This document shows positions 63,725 through 64,000 of a stretch of 64,000 bases of DNA, in pieces. Numbering within the stretch: position 1 is the first letter of the stretch; each line of letters opens with the position of its first letter. The stretch is taken from assembly GCF_036227205.1 (NCBI RefSeq), contig NZ_CP109442.1, positions 3,906,001-3,970,000 on the forward strand. Direction: 5' to 3'. Both the position numbers and the translations under genes were made by a program. The stretch is from Amycolatopsis sp. NBC_01480. GTDB taxonomy: Bacteria; Actinomycetota; Actinomycetes; Mycobacteriales; Pseudonocardiaceae. The notes under the pieces were generated by a model. The model saw nothing but the letters and a program-made list of their open reading frames with translations. It did no database searches and was not told the DNA's origin.

Positions 63725-64000
63725 ATGGATCACCACGTCACGCCGGTGAGCACCGGTTCGTCCGGAGTGGACATCACCGCGCTGGTGCTGCGGCTGGTGC
63801 TGCTGCTGGCCACCGCGTTCCTTGCCGGCACCGGGATTCTCCGCCCGCTCGTGGGTGACCTGCCGCGGAAGCTGTGGCTGACCGTCAGCGGGCTGGGCCT
63901 GCTGTCCGCGGTGCTCGCGGCGGTTTCCGCGGCCACGGTCGAGGTGAACCTCGCCGCCCTGATCATCCACATCCTGCTCGCGCTGGCCGTGCCGGTGCTG
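63725..64000 (+). CDS. Membrane protein, truncated by window end
   Basis: The first 92 codons are visible, from an ATG (MDHHVTPVSTGSSGVDITAL). Three hydrophobic helices follow (LVLRLVLLLATAFLAGTGIL, LWLTVSGLGLLSAVLAAVSA, LAALIIHILLALAVPVL). The His-rich N terminus and the position 118 bases after the methanethiol-oxidase-like gene suggest the same operon and possibly copper handling, but no family can be named with certainty. Confidence 0.6.
   Translation, partial: MDHHVTPVSTGSSGVDITALVLRLVLLLATAFLAGTGILRPLVGDLPRKLWLTVSGLGLLSAVLAAVSAATVEVNLAALIIHILLALAVPVL

Overview
The window is high-GC actinobacterial chromosome, most likely from Amycolatopsis or a close relative in the Pseudonocardiaceae. 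Supporting signs are F420-type flavin oxidoreductases, an Mce operon, SitI3/colicin-type immunity genes, GTG/TTG starts, and the order tRNA-Thr, tRNA-Met, rpmG, hadA, hadB ... tRNA-Trp, secE, nusG, rplK, rplA ... rplJ, rplL ... rpoB, rpoC. That order is the mycobacterial-type housekeeping backbone, here with several accessory blocks inserted between its segments.

Layout. 0-9 kb: a sugar-nucleotide fragment (start of a nucleotidyltransferase, C-methyltransferase, rmlA), a tandem pair of F420-type oxidoreductases, a Tat-exported beta-propeller, HtpX, a secreted sialidase-like protein, a lipoprotein, an NTF2-like protein and YajQ. 9.4-10.3 kb: tRNA-Tyr followed by a 703-bp hicB-hicA insertion bounded by 96-bp perfect repeats of the tRNA 3' half and its terminator. 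10.3-18.4 kb: Lon, two tandem DUF574-type methyltransferases, a GNAT protein and a membrane GGDEF/EAL protein with a ruined GGDEF motif. 18.4-31.7 kb: tRNAs and the ribosomal/secretion/transcription cluster, interrupted by an SGNH hydrolase, a GntR/DUF1648 pair, an oxidoreductase, an alpha/beta hydrolase, a CoA-transferase/IclR pair and a repeat-rich membrane protein. 31.8-44 kb: a complete mce operon (ATPase, two YrbE permeases, MceA-F, two Mce-associated proteins) whose genes mostly overlap by 1-4 bases.

44-51 kb is an accessory conflict region. It holds three overlapping immunity-type genes (SitI3-like, colicin-immunity-like, SitI3-like), a secreted chorismate mutase, an ADP-ribosylglycohydrolase, and an operon running in the opposite direction. 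That operon encodes a frameshifted SseB-like protein, a WXG100-like partner, a 710-residue type VII-secreted polymorphic toxin with a C-terminal ADP-ribosyltransferase domain, and a 76-residue protein of unknown function. An ADP-ribosyltransferase toxin beside an ADP-ribosyl hydrolase resembles known toxin/immunity logic (Tre1/Tri1) and is the best candidate for an undescribed system here. 51-59 kb: rpoB and rpoC with a hairpin and a possible 19-codon leader ORF between them. 59-64 kb: a SRPBCC protein, a DUF3592-like membrane protein, a secreted SBP56/methanethiol-oxidase-like protein and a truncated membrane protein.

Convergent gene ends are repeatedly closed by long perfect palindromes, two of which (5.3 kb and 59.7 kb) share the same arms and belong to one dispersed family.
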